Source: Segetibacter koreensis DSM 18137 (GTDB lineage Bacteria; Bacteroidota; Bacteroidia; Chitinophagales; Chitinophagaceae). Taken from it: DNA of 64,000 nucleotides. Position 1 is the stretch's first letter. Each line of letters opens with the position of its first letter. This document shows, one piece after another, positions 53,916-62,564 of the stretch. A model generated the notes under the pieces. That model saw only the letters and a list, made by a program, of their open reading frames with translations, was not told the origin of the DNA and ran no database searches. The position numbers and the translations under genes are program-made. The stretch spans positions 330,919-394,918 of the forward strand of contig NZ_KB893337.1 of assembly GCF_000374045.1 (NCBI RefSeq). Direction: 5' to 3'.

Positions 53916-55904
53916 ATGCGTATCGGTGAAGACGAACAGGGACTAAGGAAAATACTTGATATGACAAGGCTAGTAAGCATGGCATTATTAGGATTACATT
54001 TTTATTATTATTGCTATTTAGCTTTTCAAATGTGGCAACTAACAGCACCATTAACAGATAAAATTCTAACAAATATTGCCAACGCAGGCATCTTCAACAA
54101 CTTTCACAAATCTAAATTAATAGCACTTGGGTTTTTATTTATCTCCTTATTGGGATCCAGCGGAAGGAAGGACCAAAAGATAAACTATAAAAAAGGTTTA
54201 TATTTTATCATAGTCGGTCTGATTATTTACTTCTTAAGTTGCCTGTTATTACTGATGAAAATGGAGATGGAAATAGTAGCTGTCCTTTACATCAGTATTA
54301 CCATCGCAGGTTTCATATTAATGCTTACCGGTGGCTCTTTGCTATCGCGTGTCATTCAATTTCAATTACAAAATAAAGACATCTTCAATAAAGAAAACGA
54401 AACTTTTCCACAAGAAGAAAGGCGGATAAAAAATGATTATTCTATCAACCTTCCAGCGATCTACAATATGAGAGGGAAGACGCGTAAAAGCTGGATAAAT
54501 ATTACTAATCCCTTTAGAGGTTTACTTGTCCTGGGATCTCCCGGATCAGGTAAATCCTACTTCGTAATTCGTCATGTTATTACCCAACATATTGTCAAGG
54601 GCTTCGCCATGTTTGTTTATGATTTCAAGTACGACGATTTATCCTGCATCGCTTACAATACTTATCTTAAACATAGGCACTCCTACCCTATTCCGCCTCA
54701 ATTTTTTGTTATCAATTTTGATGATTTATCACGAAGCCACAGATGCAACCCGTTAGGACATGAAACAATGGAAGACATTACTGATGCGGCAGAATCTGCA
54801 CGCACTATTTTATTGGGATTAAACCGGGAGTGGATTAAAAAACAAGGTGATTTTTTTGTTGAATCATCCATCAACTTTCTTACCGCCATAATATGGTTTT
54901 TACGTAATTACAAGGGCGGTGAATACTGCTCTTTACCTCACGTAATGGAACTAATGCAAGTGGATTATGAGCCGTTATTTTCAGTATTAGGTACAGAGAA
55001 GGAAATTGAAGTGTTAGTCAATCCTTTTATTACTGCTTATGTAAACAATGTAATGGAACAGTTAGAAGGTCAAATTGCAACAACGAAGACGGCAATGGCA
55101 AGACTTTCATCACCTCAATTGTACTATGTGTTATCAGCAAATGATTTTACACTTGACATTAATAATCCAGAGCAGCCAAAAATTGTTTGCATGGGAAACA
55201 ACCCGCAAAAAATACAAATTTATGGAGCAGTTTTATCGCTTTTTGTCACACGTTTAGTAAAGCTGGTAAACAAAAAAGGAAAGCTGAAAAGCAGTCTGAT
55301 ATTTGACGAATTTCCAACCATTTATTTAAACAACATCGATAGCCTCATCGCAACAGCGCGAAGCAATAAAGTGGCAACCACTTTAGGAGTTCAAGACTTT
55401 AGTCAGCTAAGAAAAGATTATGGTAGAGAGCAAGCAGATGTTATCATGAATATAACAGGGAACCTAATAAGTGGACAGGTAATGGGAGAAACAGCCAAAC
55501 AGCTTTCTGAAAGATTTGGGAAGATCATGCAGGATAGAGCAAGTTATTCTATTAACAGCACTGATACTTCTGTAAGCCTTTCAACACAGTTGGAATCCGC
55601 TATTCCGCCATCGAAAATCTCATCATTAAGTTCCGGTGAATTTGTCGGGATGGTTGCTGATGACCCTTTGGAAAAAATAGACTTAAAAGCTTTCCATTGC
55701 CAGATTTTAAATGACCATGAGGCTTTGAAAAATGAACAGAATAAATATAAGCAAATACCGGCTGTAAGAAAGGTTGACAATACAATAGTCCAAAAAAATT
55801 ATCTGCAAATCAAACAAGATGTGCAGGATATAATTAATTCAGAAATGGAGAGGATTTTGAATGATCCAGGATTGGAACATTTGGTGGTTAAAAAAAATTT
55901 GTAA
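53916..55904 (+). CDS. Type IV coupling protein (TraG/VirD4/MobB-type ATPase)
   Basis: A 662-residue DNA pump linking the relaxosome to the mating channel. There are four hydrophobic N-terminal segments (for example ALLGLHFYYYCYLAFQMW and YFIIVGLIIYFLSCLLLL). The cytoplasmic ATPase has Walker A VLGSPGSGKSYFV (about 207) and Walker B SLIFDEFPTIYLNN (about 461). Text VATTLGVQDFSQLRKDYG and ITGNLISGQVMGETAKQLSERFG is typical of the family. It is coded by the mobilization operon, not the tra block. Confidence 0.94.
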   Translation: MRIGEDEQGLRKILDMTRLVSMALLGLHFYYYCYLAFQMWQLTAPLTDKILTNIANAGIFNNFHKSKLIALGFLFISLLGSSGRKDQKINYKKGLYFIIVGLIIYFLSCLLLLMKMEMEIVAVLYISITIAGFILMLTGGSLLSRVIQFQLQNKDIFNKENETFPQEERRIKNDYSINLPAIYNMRGKTRKSWINITNPFRGLLVLGSPGSGKSYFVIRHVITQHIVKGFAMFVYDFKYDDLSCIAYNTYLKHRHSYPIPPQFFVINFDDLSRSHRCNPLGHETMEDITDAAESARTILLGLNREWIKKQGDFFVESSINFLTAIIWFLRNYKGGEYCSLPHVMELMQVDYEPLFSVLGTEKEIEVLVNPFITAYVNNVMEQLEGQIATTKTAMARLSSPQLYYVLSANDFTLDINNPEQPKIVCMGNNPQKIQIYGAVLSLFVTRLVKLVNKKGKLKSSLIFDEFPTIYLNNIDSLIATARSNKVATTLGVQDFSQLRKDYGREQADVIMNITGNLISGQVMGETAKQLSERFGKIMQDRASYSINSTDTSVSLSTQLESAIPPSKISSLSSGEFVGMVADDPLEKIDLKAFHCQILNDHEALKNEQNKYKQIPAVRKVDNTIVQKNYLQIKQDVQDIINSEMERILNDPGLEHLVVKKNL

Positions 55905-56627
55905 GGCAAACATCTTTAACCTGCGGAGCATCTTTAAAGCAAGGGTACTTGATTTAGAACTAGAAGTAAAGAGGATAGCATTGTGGGTTGAATTAGTGTC
56001 GGGAGCAGTATGGACTTTAATCTCTTTGAATCTTGACATGATAACCTTATAGCAAATGCGTAATGTTCTTCATTTCATGTAGGACATACCCCAACATATC
56101 TGCAGTGTCAATCAATGCGTTCTTAAACCTTCTTTCGGAGTATTTCTTTTTGTACAGCTCTGCCTCGTTTCAAAATGCCAGCACACAAGAAGCACTGTTA
56201 CACCCTGAGTTATGGTTGAAAATTTTTAAAGTTCTTATTTGGGTTTACTTAGTTTTCCTAAAAAGTAACTTCCCGCTAACGTAGCAAGGACTAAAGTGCA
56301 ACAAGAATAAGTGAACCAGTTATTGAAATACTTCAATATCCAAAACTAGCCAAATTTAGCTCCTACAACAAGATTAATTATTGACCAATAATGCAACAAA
56401 CATTATCCAAGCGAAGCAGCAATAAAAAATTATTTTAAGGACTCTTTCCATAAAGCGATAAATTTATTGAGATTTTAATTTAATAATGTAGCCACATGCA
56501 GTAGGACCTATATCAATTTAAATCACTTTCACATCAGCAACAGTCAAAATTGTATAGAACGAGGGCGACTTTGTGGTCGATATAAGATTAAGTTCATCTA
56601 TTATCATGCTTTACCAGGTACAATACC
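55905..56627. other. Noncoding stretch with a 41-codon coding remnant
   Basis: No complete gene is seen in 723 bp. On the minus strand, 56047-56169 reads as coding-like text ending in HEMKNITHLL (LYKKKYSERRFKNALID...) but is cut by a stop at its 5' side. It is probably the end of a decayed gene. Confidence 0.4.
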
Positions 56628-57215
56628 CTATGCGGTAATTATTTCTTTTAAAACTACAGCTTTTTTTTGTTCATCGTTTTCGAACACTTTCCAACCTTTA
56701 CTTTCCGGGTCATATTTCTTTATGAAGCGGTCAAACATAAGTTGAAGCCAAGAGTCTTTTTGGGTTTGGATGTACTCTTTTGTCTGTTCAAATGAACCGT
56801 TATTTTCTTTTATATACTTATCATTGTAACCACTTTCATCTATTTTAAGAATTGCACTGAATAAACTAAAGTCTCTTTCTCTTTCCTTTTCAGGTAATGT
56901 TGAAAACAAAAAGCGATAAAATTCATATTCAGGATTAAGGTCAAAGTTTTTATAATCCTTATCTACATGTTCAATTGCAATTGATAATGCTTTTTTACAT
57001 TCCTGATAGTTTTGATTTTCTATGGGATCGGCTAAATGTGTAAATAATTCTGAAGCTACCAAATAGGTTAAATGAACCTGAATGCCGTTTTCCTTTTCCT
57101 TCTGTTTCATTTTAGCAAGATTGCTTTTCATCGAGGAAGCATCAGTCCTTGTTAAAAACCGGTAGCAATTAGTGTCAAAAAAGATTATTTTATTAGCTAA
57201 ATGTTCTGGTGTCAT
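56628..57215 (-). CDS. PIN-like nuclease-fold protein
   Basis: A 195-residue protein with a PIN-like N terminus (IIFFDTNCYRFLTRTD, acidic Asp) and further acidic residues in YLVASELFTHL, EKERERDFSLFSAILKID and ESGYNDKY. Such proteins cut RNA. No classical antitoxin is adjacent; a possible 60-codon gene lies 11 bp upstream. Its place beside a defence cassette suggests a toxin or effector (inference). Confidence 0.65.
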   Translation of the reverse strand: MTPEHLANKIIFFDTNCYRFLTRTDASSMKSNLAKMKQKEKENGIQVHLTYLVASELFTHLADPIENQNYQECKKALSIAIEHVDKDYKNFDLNPEYEFYRFLFSTLPEKERERDFSLFSAILKIDESGYNDKYIKENNGSFEQTKEYIQTQKDSWLQLMFDRFIKKYDPESKGWKVFENDEQKKAVVLKEIITA

Positions 57216-57226
57216 AAGAGAAAAAT

Positions 57227-57409
57227 TTAAGTGAATATACCACCAAGCTTGTGGAATGAATTAATACATCGATCGACCTGCTCACGTCGACTAAGAATTG
57301 CATACGTCGATATTTCAATTGCGCGTCGAGATTCTATCTTATCCTGCACGGAACCAGGAAGAGCAGGAGGGCTGAAGGTACTACTGTTAAATATTGTTGT
57401 ATCACTCAC
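57227..57409 (-). CDS. Possible small protein upstream of the PIN-like gene
   Basis: A 60-codon frame (MSDTTIFNSSTFSPPALPGS, then RRAIEISTYAILSRREQVDR) 11 bp before the PIN-like start on the same strand. It would suit an antitoxin-sized partner, but there is no recognised fold, and plus-strand remnants overlap it. Confidence 0.3.
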   Translation of the reverse strand: MSDTTIFNSSTFSPPALPGSVQDKIESRRAIEISTYAILSRREQVDRCINSFHKLGGIFT

Positions 57410-57636
57410 TTATTCCGTTGCTGGGCAATTTCAGCCACCAGAGCCATTACTTCGTCTTTCGAATATCACGATGGATTACTTCAACTATTAACCTCTAATG
57501 CTTAAGAACATCAGTCGGGGTTGGAAGCCGTTATTAATACTCGCTTATCAATTGGAAAAGACGTATTAGAGTTGTACAATTCGTATTTAAAGGGAAGTAA
57601 AGTACCTTTGAGCCTATTATTTTAAAATATAACAGT
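57410..57636 (+). other. Degenerate coding remnant
   Basis: No intact gene. One plus-strand frame reads FEYHDGLLQLLTSNA, a stop at about 57,500, then GLEAVINTRLSIGKDVLELY..SYLKGSKVPLSLLF and a second stop, which looks like one gene interrupted by a nonsense codon. The 5' end cannot be placed. Confidence 0.35.
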
Positions 57637-57828
57637 ATGACATTTACTTCTGGGTTTTGGTATGAAATTATCTATCATGGTGGTTTAAAAGTCCAGTTTC
57701 AGTTCTTAGACACTAATGAAGCAGGACAATTAAGATGCAGGCTTTGTAATGGTGATTTAAGAACTGACTTGTTTCGGACTACCTTCCAAGAAGTTAAAGT
57801 GATAGGAGAAAAATCCCCTTGTATTTAA
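57637..57828 (+). CDS. Small protein of unknown function
   Basis: A 63-residue protein (MTFTSGFWYEIIYHGGLKVQ...) with a beta-rich pattern and a Cys pair in RCRLCNG. It is convergent with the ubiquitin-like operon and ends directly at the DUF6527-like stop. No family was recognised. Confidence 0.4.
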   Translation: MTFTSGFWYEIIYHGGLKVQFQFLDTNEAGQLRCRLCNGDLRTDLFRTTFQEVKVIGEKSPCI

Positions 57829-58224
57829 TTAACATAAAACGGGAGCGACCCATCTCCTAAAAAAACTCCTCCACTTCCCTTTTTTCTTCTGTTTGTAGTA
57901 TCGAATTTTATCCTTCTTCTCAGCTTGCCTTCCAGATTCTACTTCCCCTATTGTCCACTTCGGCGCATGTCTTATAGCGCTGTTAGTAATCCAATAATGA
58001 CTTCGGCACTTGAAGTTCCAATTGCCAATTGAAGGGTAGAGTGTAATGGTGTCACCGTCGAAAGTAAGCTTCCAATCTGTTGGCGATATTGGTGTAACAA
58101 CTTCATTACCACAGCCACACACACATTTGTGTATAGCTGTGCAGTATCGAAGTGAGATATACAAAAAACCTTCTCCTACATTTTCAGGAATTACTTCCAC
58201 AAATTTATGCTGTAGTGTCTTCAT
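57829..58224 (-). CDS. DUF6527-like zinc-site protein of the ubiquitin-like cassette
   Basis: A 131-residue protein with a likely zinc site: HKCVCGCGNEVVTP and later CRSHYWITNSAI. The text LTFDGDTITLYPSIGNWNFKC resembles DUF6527, which is found next to ThiF and multiubiquitin genes in bacteria; this is recognised from memory. Its role is unknown; an E3-like or processing function is only inference. Its start overlaps the E1 gene by 20 bp. It ends the operon. Confidence 0.7.
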   Translation of the reverse strand: MKTLQHKFVEVIPENVGEGFLYISLRYCTAIHKCVCGCGNEVVTPISPTDWKLTFDGDTITLYPSIGNWNFKCRSHYWITNSAIRHAPKWTIGEVESGRQAEKKDKIRYYKQKKKGKWRSFFRRWVAPVLC

Positions 58225-59383
58225 TCTGTAATTGTGCTACATTGATTGAATAAGATGAATGGTGCTCTTCCCGCAAATCCTGATAAAAGCCACTCAATTT
58301 TTTCCACTTCATTACAGCCATTACTGCATTTAAGCAGTTGAGGTCGGCAATCTGAACATTAGTGGAATACTCATTATTTTCATCTTCCTCAAAAGATATC
58401 CGATTTGAAAGATGGTCGTTTTTGTGAACAGTGCCCGTTGTAACCCTGATGGTTCCAACAAGCTGCTCATTTGCAATATTTACTCCAAGTCCTACATCGA
58501 TGAATGGGATCTTAACCTTCAATAAATGCTGAATAATCATTCTCCTTGCTACATCGTTATCGACGCAAATGAAAACGTAGGACATCGCGTCAAGCTCTGT
58601 TAGGTTGGTATCGGTGATGTAGTAAGCGTGTTCCTTAATTCCTTTGTGGAGCTTTAAGTACATTTCAGCATAGTAGCTTACCTTTTTCATCTTCTTGTTG
58701 AGGTGCTCGAGGGACGCTGCCCCCGGTGACCTAAAGGCATTGTGCTGTAAGAACTCATCGCCGTCGTAGGTATGTATATCCTTAACCGGCGCCTTTGCCA
58801 CCAAATCGAGAATATAAGCACCTGTACCACCCATACCTATGATAGCTATTCTTTGTTCAAGGAACTTGGAATTAATGTGAGCAACATTGGCTCTACTTGA
58901 ATTAGTGTCTACATAGCTAAACACAGTTTCTGCGTCATCATCTGCTATGACATCGAACGTTTTTTCCGTAAGTGATGCGTCCAAAGATTTAGCAGGTGCA
59001 GTGATTATCCGGGCATAGGTAGTTACCTTTTCATAAAAGTCGGCATATCCATTTGCAGGTTTATTAGAGAACGAGCGATTGACTGTGAACCCATCTAACA
59101 GCTTCTGCTCTCCGACACCATGCTGAATTGCAGTAATGATGTTTCCATCTTTGTCGCAAGGCTGGTCGCCGATAAAAAACATCACATGAGTATTAGGCTT
59201 TGCTGTCGTTGAATTATTCACCAAATTCAATTGGCTTACCAAAATGCCTCGCTTGACTTCCTTCTGAGTGTTTACATAAGGTATATGGTGGATAACTAAG
59301 TATCCACCTTTTACCTGTATTGCAAAACCTTCATCCCTCAATTTTTTGAGGTCTTTACTATGATTTATTAGTTGCTGTGACAT
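58205..59383 (-). CDS. ThiF/E1-like adenylyltransferase with DUF6791-like N terminus
   Basis: A 392-residue enzyme expected to adenylate the C terminus of the multiubiquitin protein. The N-terminal 170 residues (GGYLVIHHIPYVNTQKEVKRG, FYEKVTTYARII) are the domain typical of bacterial ThiF proteins in these cassettes. The catalytic part has IIGMGGTGAYILDLV (about 183), YDGDEF..HNAFRSPGA (Arg finger), FICVDN and a later Cys in ADLNCLNAV. ATG 59383 is preferred; ATG 59419 would extend the overlap with the upstream gene. No E2 gene is visible, so it may act alone or with a host factor. Confidence 0.88.
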   Translation of the reverse strand: MSQQLINHSKDLKKLRDEGFAIQVKGGYLVIHHIPYVNTQKEVKRGILVSQLNLVNNSTTAKPNTHVMFFIGDQPCDKDGNIITAIQHGVGEQKLLDGFTVNRSFSNKPANGYADFYEKVTTYARIITAPAKSLDASLTEKTFDVIADDDAETVFSYVDTNSSRANVAHINSKFLEQRIAIIGMGGTGAYILDLVAKAPVKDIHTYDGDEFLQHNAFRSPGAASLEHLNKKMKKVSYYAEMYLKLHKGIKEHAYYITDTNLTELDAMSYVFICVDNDVARRMIIQHLLKVKIPFIDVGLGVNIANEQLVGTIRVTTGTVHKNDHLSNRISFEEDENNEYSTNVQIADLNCLNAVMAVMKWKKLSGFYQDLREEHHSSYSINVAQLQNEDTTA

Positions 59384-60044
59384 TGAATACCATTTTATGT
59401 TTAACAATAATTTTGTCACCTTTTACCATGCTGCCTTCCGGATTTTCCTTTGGTCCCTTGGCATAGGTTACTGTATAAATGGTATTCGGATTGCTGTTTT
59501 GAACACCAAATGCGAGTGATGCTACTTGGTCAAAAGTTATAGTCTTTTCTACCCAAGACTTCTCTCTGCCGTTAACAATTAGAACAACTTGCACAAGTTT
59601 TTCCTTAGAGAAGAAATTTTCAATTCCGGGTCTGGCAAGGTCGACGAACTGTTCATCTTTAATTAATTCATCCTCCCATGGGCCTTTAATAGAGAGAAAG
59701 ATTTCATCGTCAGCAGAAATTGCGCCTTGCCGCCGTATATCACCACCTTTGATGTACTGCTTGTTTGTTTCGAACTCCTGGCAGTTGATCGTGTACTTAA
59801 GCTTCTGCTTAATAAAGAACTGCTCGAGTCCTGGACGAGCTAAGTCAACCAAATCCCCATCGTTAACGGGCTCATCTTTCCACGGTTCTGATATCGAAAG
59901 ATATAATTCTCCATCAAGGGGAAGATTTGCAGCTTGTTTTACTTGCAAACCTGTAATGTACTGATCATTCCATTCGAATTGCTTTCCTTCAGCAGAGAAT
60001 GGTAATGTTTTGTGACCTTTGGCCACTGAGCTTATATTTTCCAT
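59358..60044 (-). CDS. Multiubiquitin protein (three ubiquitin-like domains)
   Basis: A 228-residue protein with three beta-grasp-like repeats. Repeats 1 (about 12-78) and 2 (about 80-148) share YITG/YIKG..., LSISEPWKDE/LSIKGPWEDE and LVDLARPGLEQFF/FVDLARPGIENFF. Repeat 3 (150-222) is the multiubiquitin-family type (VNGREKSWVEKTITFDQVASLAF, YTVTYAKGPKENPEGSMV) ending FNVTATNKS. There is no terminal GG, so processing, or attachment by another residue, must differ from eukaryotic ubiquitin. The stop overlaps the E1 start. Confidence 0.85.
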   Translation of the reverse strand: MENISSVAKGHKTLPFSAEGKQFEWNDQYITGLQVKQAANLPLDGELYLSISEPWKDEPVNDGDLVDLARPGLEQFFIKQKLKYTINCQEFETNKQYIKGGDIRRQGAISADDEIFLSIKGPWEDELIKDEQFVDLARPGIENFFSKEKLVQVVLIVNGREKSWVEKTITFDQVASLAFGVQNSNPNTIYTVTYAKGPKENPEGSMVKGDKIIVKHKMVFNVTATNKS

Positions 60045-60240
60045 TTTTTATTGTTTTTGGAAAATGATAAAATGCCTCAACTTTTTTTCGGGCAGCGAGA
60101 GGTTGCATCAGCCCAGACAGGAAGCGCTCAATGACATTTGTAAGTTCTAATAAAAATCACTTACTTTGTTATTGAACAAGGGGGAATTTCAAGGTGATAA
60201 GCCTTGAACGAAGTCCGCGAAAACTTTAATCCCTGTATAC

Positions 60241-60277
60241 CCCAGTCGACTGCGTCAACAGTTTGATTGGGTTTTTT
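60241..60277 (+). terminator. Orphan plus-strand terminator, possible end of a small RNA
   Basis: Compound hairpin: outer stem CCCAGTC/GATTGGG (one G-U) enclosing inner ACTG/CAGT, followed by TTTTTT. A second perfect hairpin TTCAAGG/CCTTGAA lies upstream (60188-60208). No plus-strand gene precedes it, so a small RNA in 60045-60277 is suspected. Confidence 0.5.
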
Positions 60278-60292
60278 ATTTTTTATCGGCTA

Positions 60293-60709
60293 TTATGCTG
60301 CTTTTATTAGGTTATATAATTGAATTATCCTTTGATCTTTTATTAATGTCAGAAATAGTTGATCGAATGGAACCGACGTGACAAAGCATTTCTTAGCCTC
60401 TTCTACTAAAAAATGATCTTCTTCGGAAGAAGCTAAAATGGCGCCTTGTTTAGAGAGCGCCACGTATAAAGAGCTTAAATCGGTCAATGATAGGATTTTC
60501 TTTTTGCCTTTCGCCCAATCGTCAAAATCGTTCATTTCAAAGTGAACAATTTCCACATGATCTGAAGCCTCAATAATTTGACGAACTCTTGAACTGTAGT
60601 GATGTAGTCTAAGTCCCGATACCGTTATCGAACAACATTGAATAAGATGGACAAGTATCTTATGCTTGTGGAGTCGCTCTAACAGTTCGATATCGTTTAC
60701 TACATACAT
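60293..60709 (-). CDS. PIN-like partner of the XRE-ImmA/IrrE protein
   Basis: A 138-residue protein. MYVVNDIELLERL at the start and LSLTDLSSLYVALSKQGAILASSEEDHFL give the spaced acidic residues of a PIN-type ribonuclease. It lies 1 bp after the ImmA/IrrE gene, an arrangement seen for toxin-antitoxin-like pairs in which an XRE-metallopeptidase controls a nuclease. This is inference from the gene order. Confidence 0.65.
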   Translation of the reverse strand: MYVVNDIELLERLHKHKILVHLIQCCSITVSGLRLHHYSSRVRQIIEASDHVEIVHFEMNDFDDWAKGKKKILSLTDLSSLYVALSKQGAILASSEEDHFLVEEAKKCFVTSVPFDQLFLTLIKDQRIIQLYNLIKAA

Positions 60710-60710
60710 C

Positions 60711-61790
60711 TTAATTGACGCTAAATTTTAGTTCTTCAATCTCTCTTCTAAACAGGTCAATTTTTCGGTCACCCAACTCTGCTGCCTTGCCAATAGAAAG
60801 TCTTTTCTCCACAACAGCCTTAACCAAGAGCTTTTGAAATCGGCTGGCCTTCTCATTTGACCTATATTGGCCGAACTCCTTAGAGGGTTCTTTACCGTTC
60901 CATTCCTTATATGATGTCCACCAACATTTATAAGTTTCTTGGTTGATGAAGTTGGAATTAAAAGCCCTCATTATTATTGCTTGAATAGATATTCCGTATA
61001 ATTCTTTGATACTTTTCAATTCCGCAAGTGTAATTATCGTACGGTTTTTACCTAACTCATTATATAATACATCATCTACAAGTAAAACTGCACCAGCGAA
61101 AGAATCACAGAACCATTCAATTTTTGTATCAGTGGTATCAGGAGGAAGTTCTAATACGATGTGCCCAAGCTCATGCAATGCAGTAAACCTTTTCCTTTCA
61201 ATTGTAAGACAGTTCTCATTGAGAACGACTACTGGTAACGCATCGTTTGCCATTGCGCTTAGGCCCGTAAAGTCTTCGTACCTCGTGACCTCTACAACAA
61301 AGACACCTTGACTCTCTAACGTTTCTACGACGTCTGTGATTGGCGCGTTTCCAATTTTCCACTTTTTCCGAACTAATTTAGCGGCCTTTTCTACGTCCTT
61401 TTGGCCATGAATCTTAAGGTCTTTTACCGGATTATCGAACACTTGTCGTTCCTCGACAATCTCAGAAACTTCCAAAAATTTGGACAGGTACCGACTTACT
61501 TCCTCCTTTAATTCTTTTTCAAATTCTGGATTTACTATCTTATGCTTCTCCCGGAACTTAATGTTTTGGAACTTGATTGAAAACTTTTCATCGTTTTCGT
61601 AAAAGAAGGAAAAAGGAACATTTAATACGTCAGCAAGCTTAAGTAAGGTTTCACTGCTTGGTGAAACGACACCGTTTTCGAACTTATGAATCGATTGTTT
61701 TGCAACCCCTACTTCTTCAGCAAGCTCCTGTAACGAGAAATTCTTTTTCTCTCTGAGTTGTTTAAGTTTCTGTGCAAATGAATTCTTCAT
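60711..61790 (-). CDS. XRE-ImmA/IrrE-family metallopeptidase regulator
   Basis: A 359-residue protein. The N-terminal XRE helix-turn-helix reads FAQKLKQLREKKNFSLQELA. The ImmA/IrrE zinc peptidase has the HELGH motif in FTALHELGHIVLEL with Glu in WFCDSFAGAVLL. The C-terminal part (KAAELGDRKIDLF) is a further helix. It probably represses its own operon through a 14-bp inverted repeat 31 bp upstream and could cleave a repressor on induction. Confidence 0.88.
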   Translation of the reverse strand: MKNSFAQKLKQLREKKNFSLQELAEEVGVAKQSIHKFENGVVSPSSETLLKLADVLNVPFSFFYENDEKFSIKFQNIKFREKHKIVNPEFEKELKEEVSRYLSKFLEVSEIVEERQVFDNPVKDLKIHGQKDVEKAAKLVRKKWKIGNAPITDVVETLESQGVFVVEVTRYEDFTGLSAMANDALPVVVLNENCLTIERKRFTALHELGHIVLELPPDTTDTKIEWFCDSFAGAVLLVDDVLYNELGKNRTIITLAELKSIKELYGISIQAIIMRAFNSNFINQETYKCWWTSYKEWNGKEPSKEFGQYRSNEKASRFQKLLVKAVVEKRLSIGKAAELGDRKIDLFRREIEELKFSVN

Positions 61791-61820
61791 ATTTCTTTTT
61801 GATACAACAAATATAGAAAA

Positions 61821-61857
61821 GTAACCTGGAAAAACAAAATTTATTTTTTCAGGTTAC
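61821..61857. promoter_or_regulatory. Inverted-repeat operator upstream of the XRE-ImmA gene
   Basis: GTAACCTG at 61821-61828 and CAGGTTAC at 61850-61857 are perfect 8-bp arms. Including the A/T-rich shoulders, 13 of 14 bp pair (GTAACCTGGAAAAA with TTTTTTCAGGTTAC). It lies 31 bp before the start codon. Confidence 0.6.
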
Positions 61858-62112
61858 GGATACGAGCAAAGGCACGGTGACTAAATATAAAAGCATGGAG
61901 AAGGAACTATTGTCCTTTCTGTTGATGTTACTATCTACAAGTACAAGGGAGTGACACAACGATGTTTAATAGCAGCACAAATGCCGGCTACAAAAAAAGT
62001 CCTACTTAAGCCTCCTTTATATCATACTTCCTTTCACAATCATCGTAGATCCAAGTCGTCATCAATCCATTTCCTCGCTAATAATTAATATTGCTTTATA
62101 ATTAGAAATAAG
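61858..62112. other. Noncoding stretch with no recognised element
   Basis: Continues the 322-bp gap between the XRE-ImmA gene and the next plus-strand gene. Nothing beyond the operator was recognised. Confidence 0.5.
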
Positions 62113-62511
62113 ATGATAGAGGCGCCGCCTGCAATTAAAATACAAAAGCCTAAGTTCAAACCGGAAATCGACTTCAGGGTTCAGGCAGAAGTTTCATTGG
62201 AAAAATCTACTATCGTGCATTGTCGTCTTTCGGGAGATTATGAATTTCCCACTGCTATCAGGATCTGGCCAACTACTTTCCTTGTTCAGGACAACAGCGA
62301 CAGGAAGAAATTACTACACGCTTACAATATTGCTCCTTATCCAAAATGGAAAATAGTAGATGAAGGGCATGTTTTCACCCTAGTTTTTGAAGGGCTCGAT
62401 AAGAATTGCCTTTTATTTGACCTGGTAGAAGATATACCTGAATTAGGAGGTTTTAAATTTGAAAATATCAAACGCAACGATACAGATGTGTATTGGGTTG
62501 ACGTAGATTAA
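62113..62511 (+). CDS. Conserved hypothetical protein
   Basis: A 132-residue protein with no signal peptide (MIEAPPAIKIQKPKFKPEI...), rich in beta strands (AIRIWPTTFLVQDN, FTLVFEGLDKNC). No family was recognised. The IS3 element begins 12 bp after its stop. Confidence 0.5.
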   Translation: MIEAPPAIKIQKPKFKPEIDFRVQAEVSLEKSTIVHCRLSGDYEFPTAIRIWPTTFLVQDNSDRKKLLHAYNIAPYPKWKIVDEGHVFTLVFEGLDKNCLLFDLVEDIPELGGFKFENIKRNDTDVYWVDVD

Positions 62512-62523
62512 CCAGGGAAACTT

Positions 62524-62548
62524 TGTCTCGTCCTGAAATAGGTTGTCT
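62524..62548 (+). repeat. Left terminal inverted repeat of the IS3 element
   Basis: Begins TGTCTCGTCCTGAAATAGG. The partner at the right end starts TGACCCGTCCTGAAAAAAG on the minus strand. Confidence 0.85.
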
Positions 62549-62564
62549 GTAAAACGACCTAAAA

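Noticed and set aside
56063..56284. Plus-strand frame of 73 codons
   Set aside because: It lies opposite a more protein-like minus-strand remnant and has no recognisable features.
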